NCBI GenBank assembly: GCA_019113175.1
Contig: DXHY01000023.1
Location: forward strand, 1-43,902
DNA length: 43,902 bases
Direction: 5' to 3'
Source of the DNA: Candidatus Eisenbergiella stercoravium
GTDB lineage: Bacteria; Bacillota; Clostridia; Lachnospirales; Lachnospiraceae
The notes under the pieces were generated by a model. It searched no databases and was not told the DNA's origin. It saw only the letters and a list, made by a program, of their open reading frames with translations. Below, piece after piece: positions 41,144 to 43,902 of this stretch. Every line of letters starts with the position of its first letter. Positions within the stretch are counted from its first letter, which is position 1. Position numbers and translations under genes: made by a program.

Positions 41144-41254
41144 ATGGAAGAAAATAAAGGCCGCATCCATCTGTCCCAGCTCATGTTCGGTCTGCTGGTT
41201 CTTTTTTCAGCAGGCGTATGGGCCGCCTGCATCGGAACGACGCTGTTTTATTGA
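41144..41254 (+). CDS. Small single-pass membrane protein, 36 aa
   Basis: A short frame starting at ATG 41144 with GGAGGG 6 nt upstream. It has a charged N-terminus (MEENKGRIHLSQ) followed by one hydrophobic helix (LMFGLLVLFSAGVWAACIG) ending in TTLFY. The strong ribosome site and clean topology make it credible. It lies about 200 nt after the ABC permease and before a terminator, on the same strand, so it could be a late operon member or its own unit. I do not recognise a family. Confidence 0.6.
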   Translation: MEENKGRIHLSQLMFGLLVLFSAGVWAACIGTTLFY

Positions 41255-41335
41255 AGGCTCTTTTAAATACTCCCAGGCTGCTCTCTACTATTGTATCTCT
41301 GTCTAAATCCTTTTTAGAGTCGACTGTCGTGGTAT

Positions 41336-41384
41336 CAAAAACCGCCTGAATTCCTCCGCAGCGGAAGATCTCAGGCGGTTTTCC
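41336..41384. terminator. Bidirectional terminator
   Basis: 12-bp stem AAAACCGCCTGA/TCAGGCGGTTTT (41338-41349 with 41371-41382) with an inner TCCGC-A-GCGGA hairpin. T runs lie on both sides, serving the small protein gene on the plus strand and lysA on the minus strand. Confidence 0.9.
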
Positions 41385-41412
41385 TTATGCAAAATTCATC
41401 TTGTATAATGTA

Positions 41413-42693
41413 TTATGCATTCCAGTCAAATTTGTTATATATATCAAAGCAGTCAAAGGTGGCGAAGTAGTCCTTCGGGGTTTCCGCCCGGCGGATGAGC
41501 TGCACTTCTCCGTTTTCCTTCAGAAGGAGTTCTGCGGAACGGAGCTTTCCGTTATAGTTGTAGCCCATGGAAAAGCCGTGGGCACCCGTATCGTGGATGG
41601 CGAGATAATCTCCCACTTCGACTTCGGGAAGCATCCGGTCAATGGCAAACTTGTCGTTGTTTTCGCACAGGGAGCCAGTCACATCATACTTGTGGTCGCA
41701 GGGCTCGTTTTCCTTTCCCAGCACGGTGATGTGATGGTATGCGCCGTACATGGCAGGGCGCATCAGGTTCACGGCGCAGGCGTCGCAGCCCAGGTATTCC
41801 TTGTGGGTGTGCTTTTCATGGATCACCTGCGTGATCAGATGGCCGTAGGGGCCCATCATAAAGCGGCCCAGCTCAGTGTAGATCGCCACATCTCCCATTC
41901 CTGCGGGAACGAGGATTTCTTCATAAGCATGCTTTACACCGTCCGCGATTTCAAAGATATCGTTCGCCTCCTGGTCCGGACGGTAGGGAATGCCGATGCC
42001 GCCGGAAAGGTTGATGAAACGGATGTCCGCTCCGGTCTGCTCCTTCAGCTCCACGGCCAGCTCAAACAGCTCCTTCGCCAGCATGGGATAATAGGCGTTG
42101 GTTACGGTGTTGCTCGCCAGGAAGGCATGGATTCCAAAATGCTTCACCCCTTTTTCCTTCAGAATGCGGAAGCCCTCGAACATCTGCTCCGTGGTGAAGC
42201 CGTATTTGGCGTCTCCGGGGTTGTCCATGATACTGTTGCTGATCTTGAACACACCGCCGGGATTATAACGGCAGCTTAAGGTTTCCGGAAGCTTTCCCAG
42301 AATTTTTTCCAGAAAATCGATATGGGTGATATCGTCCAGGTTGATAGTGGCGCCGATTTTGGCCGCATAGGCAAATTCCGCGGCGGGCGTATCATTGGAA
42401 GAAAACATGATGTCCTCCCCCTTCACCCCCATGGCCTCCGCCAGCATCAGCTCCGTCATGGAAGAGCAGTCACAGCCGCAGCCGTAATCTCTTAAGATAT
42501 CGATCAGGAATGGATTGGGCGTAGCCTTTACCGCAAAAAACTCCTTATAGCCCGGATTCCAGGAGAAGGCCTTCTTCAGCCTCTCCGCGTTTTCCCTGAT
42601 TCCCTTTTCATCGTAAATATGAAAGGGGGTGGGATAAGTTTTTACAATCTCTTCGATCTGTTCCTTTGTCACAAATGGCTTTTTCTCAGTCAT
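41413..42693 (-). CDS. lysA: Diaminopimelate decarboxylase family protein
   Basis: About 426 aa, PLP-dependent fold III decarboxylase. The PLP lysine is in FFAVKATPNPFL (about residue 52), the substrate His/Gly loop in NLSGGIGIPY and the Glu-Gly-Arg element in YTELGRFMMGPYG. The C-terminal block has AVNLMRPAMYGAYHHI, GSLCENNDKFA (catalytic Cys) and HDTGAHGFSMGYNYNGKLRS. Meso-diaminopimelate to lysine is the likeliest reaction, though the lineage differs from textbook LysA and another basic amino acid is possible. ATG 42693 shares a base with the trmB stop (TGATG) and has AGGAG, so it is translationally coupled to the regulator. Confidence 0.82.
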   Translation of the reverse strand: MTEKKPFVTKEQIEEIVKTYPTPFHIYDEKGIRENAERLKKAFSWNPGYKEFFAVKATPNPFLIDILRDYGCGCDCSSMTELMLAEAMGVKGEDIMFSSNDTPAAEFAYAAKIGATINLDDITHIDFLEKILGKLPETLSCRYNPGGVFKISNSIMDNPGDAKYGFTTEQMFEGFRILKEKGVKHFGIHAFLASNTVTNAYYPMLAKELFELAVELKEQTGADIRFINLSGGIGIPYRPDQEANDIFEIADGVKHAYEEILVPAGMGDVAIYTELGRFMMGPYGHLITQVIHEKHTHKEYLGCDACAVNLMRPAMYGAYHHITVLGKENEPCDHKYDVTGSLCENNDKFAIDRMLPEVEVGDYLAIHDTGAHGFSMGYNYNGKLRSAELLLKENGEVQLIRRAETPKDYFATFDCFDIYNKFDWNA

Positions 42694-43421
42694 CACGCTT
42701 CTCCTTTTGTCTTCTTTTTCTTTCCGGTCAGTTCTATCAGCTTAATCTCGTTGCGCATGGCTTCCTTCAGAGCGTCCACAAACACCCGCTGGCCTGAATA
42801 AAGGCAGATGTCCTGCCTGCTTCCGGTCAGCTCTCCCGTCAGAACATATCGGGAATCCGCGATCAGGCGCACCTGATTCTCCTTTCCTTCCGTCCGGTAA
42901 AATACCACGCCCTTCAGTCCCTCCGGTTCGTGGTCCGACAGAAGAACCACCTTGGTTTTTTTCGCAAGCAGGGCGGACAGCTCCGGCCTGAAACGGGCAA
43001 TTACCGAAGAGGAAGCGGCAAGATAAATCCGCTTTTCAGCTTCTGCCATCATGTGATGCATCTTATCCAGAATCTGCTGCTCACCAACGATGGTGATATA
43101 GCCCTCGCTGGGCTGAGCGGCCTTCGGCATGTTCTGCTCCAGCCACGCCTTCGCTTCCATGAGGGCCCTTACCTTATTATCGCAGAGTTCTCCGACAGGA
43201 ACCGCCATATACCGGCTGCTGCTTCCCTCCATCAGATAGGCCGCGCCCTTTTCCGCCAGGCCCGCCAGCGCATTATACACGTTGGAGCGGGAAATTCCGG
43301 TGAGCTTGGCCGCCTCATAGCCGGTCAGCGTGCCGTTTCGATACAGGCACAGATAGATGGAAGCCTCCTGTCTGGTCAGTCCGAAGGCCATCAGTTTTTC
43401 CACAAAAGCCATGTCATCCAT
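42693..43421 (-). CDS. TrmB family transcriptional regulator
   Basis: About 242 aa. The N-terminal winged helix-turn-helix reads FVEKLMAFGLTRQEASIYLC, then GYEAAKLTGISRSNVYNALA, then GLAEKGAAYLMEG. The C-terminal part (about 115-235) is the PLD-like sensor domain common to TrmB-type regulators, with ITIVGEQQILDKMHHMM. It is first gene of the trmB-lysA unit and probably regulates itself through an inverted repeat covering its -10 box. Start 43421 has GAGAGGAA; the frame extends to 43496 without a ribosome site. The effector could be lysine or another metabolite. Confidence 0.85.
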   Translation of the reverse strand: MDDMAFVEKLMAFGLTRQEASIYLCLYRNGTLTGYEAAKLTGISRSNVYNALAGLAEKGAAYLMEGSSSRYMAVPVGELCDNKVRALMEAKAWLEQNMPKAAQPSEGYITIVGEQQILDKMHHMMAEAEKRIYLAASSSVIARFRPELSALLAKKTKVVLLSDHEPEGLKGVVFYRTEGKENQVRLIADSRYVLTGELTGSRQDICLYSGQRVFVDALKEAMRNEIKLIELTGKKKKTKGEA

Positions 43422-43524
43422 GTGCGTTCCTCTCTCCGGCCGCATTGAAGCATATCGTCCCTGATCATGAGCAGGTGCGTGGTCAGGGTGTGACATGTAG
43501 TCTGGCTGCTTCTCGGTTCTTTAG

Positions 43525-43570
43525 TAGTGTTTTACAGGAACACTATACTAGTCCGGAACCTGTTTGTCAA
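43525..43570 (-). promoter_or_regulatory. Promoter and operator of trmB-lysA
   Basis: TTGACA (43570-43565), 17-bp spacer, TATAGT (43547-43542) on the minus strand. A perfect 7-bp inverted repeat TAGTGTT-N7-AACACTA (43525-43545) overlaps the -10 box and start site, an ideal position for repression. Confidence 0.85.
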
Positions 43571-43902
43571 TTGGAAATACCTGAAGAAACCGAGAAAAAT
43601 TATGGTCACGCATTTCATTCGTTGGCTTTTTATCATATGTGTCATTTGTGTCATTATTTTTCACAGGTCTGTGAAAGCGGACTGACCGATTTTGTACAGT
43701 TAAAATGAAAGCCGGTAGAATTTAGGCGCTGAACATAATACAATAAAACACAAGTCAAAGCGATAAATTTGAAATTTGAATATCAGTAAATTATGACCTC
43801 TCAACAGAGGTTACAGTGTTTTAATAAAATCCTCCAAAAGCCTTGAAAATAAAGGATTTATCGCAATGTGTCTGCCTTATCTCTTTATACGGTTACACAC
43901 AA
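43571..43902. other. AT-rich region without recognisable genes
   Basis: About 330 bases to the window end, clearly more AT-rich than the rest. Seen: the direct repeat TGTGTCATT/TGTGTCATT near 43638-43655 and a small hairpin ACCTCT-CAAC-AGAGGT (about 43797-43812). No supported start or frame. It may be the edge of an acquired region that continues beyond the window. Confidence 0.4.

Overview
The window looks like a chromosomal segment of a gut-type Lachnospiraceae (Clostridia, Firmicutes). The reasons are: strong AGGAG ribosome-binding sites and clean sigma-A promoters; a moderate-GC genome; a zinc-ribbon L32 beside YceD; a LysA-like decarboxylase under a TrmB-family regulator; Pta-AckA beside TmcAL; and an HPr lacking Ser46. 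Most of it is ordinary chromosome, interrupted by one insertion sequence, one decayed patch and several highly structured leaders.

Layout. (1) 1-900: yceD-rpmF on the minus strand, with a consensus promoter and a terminator. (2) 974-5518: an MBOAT O-acyltransferase and its partner SGNH hydrolase, once about 16 nt apart, now separated by an IS110-family (IS1111-like) element. (3) 5629-16636: a carbohydrate island with two AraC regulators, two Gfo/Idh/MocA oxidoreductases, a GH109-like NAD-dependent glycosidase, a sugar isomerase/epimerase, a PHP phosphoesterase and a DUF5696-type TIM-barrel glycosidase, but no sugar transporter. Inside it lie a deletion-fused toxin-antitoxin remnant and a truncated Nmad3-like gene. 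(4) 16752-20932: pta-ackA and, divergently, tmcAL, separated by 540 bp holding a 23-bp hairpin and a twice-repeated three-hairpin unit. (5) 20991-27583: minus-strand housekeeping genes (anti-sigma-like protein, polA, coaE, walJ-like, ACT protein, PFL/UPF0210). (6) 27771-32201: amino-sugar catabolism (nagB-nagA) and the general PTS genes (ptsI-HPr), the latter behind a BglG/LicT-type RAT antiterminator overlapping a terminator. (7) 32483-34499: two tandem paralogous secreted SGNH hydrolases. (8) 34672-38510: a MacB-like ABC exporter operon with a membrane-anchored CARDB-like protein. (9) tRNA-Leu(CAA), then a GntR(YtrA)-ABC-permease operon and a 36-aa membrane peptide. (10) trmB-lysA with a clear operator, then AT-rich sequence without genes to the window end.

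Connections. NagA and NagB turn GlcNAc-6-P into fructose-6-P; EI and HPr supply PEP-derived phosphate for sugar import; Pta-AckA turns acetyl-CoA into acetate and ATP; TmcAL uses acetate and ATP to modify tRNA-Met. The glycosidase island could feed released sugars into these routes, but substrates are inferred.

The least explained signals are two. One is a recurring leader: a U-rich-ended hairpin, then ATGCCGCC-loop-GGCGGC, then GGAAA and the Shine-Dalgarno, found upstream of six genes of unrelated function with compensatory changes between copies. The other is the duplicated hairpin element upstream of tmcAL. Both could be undescribed RNA or repeat families; homology searches would decide.
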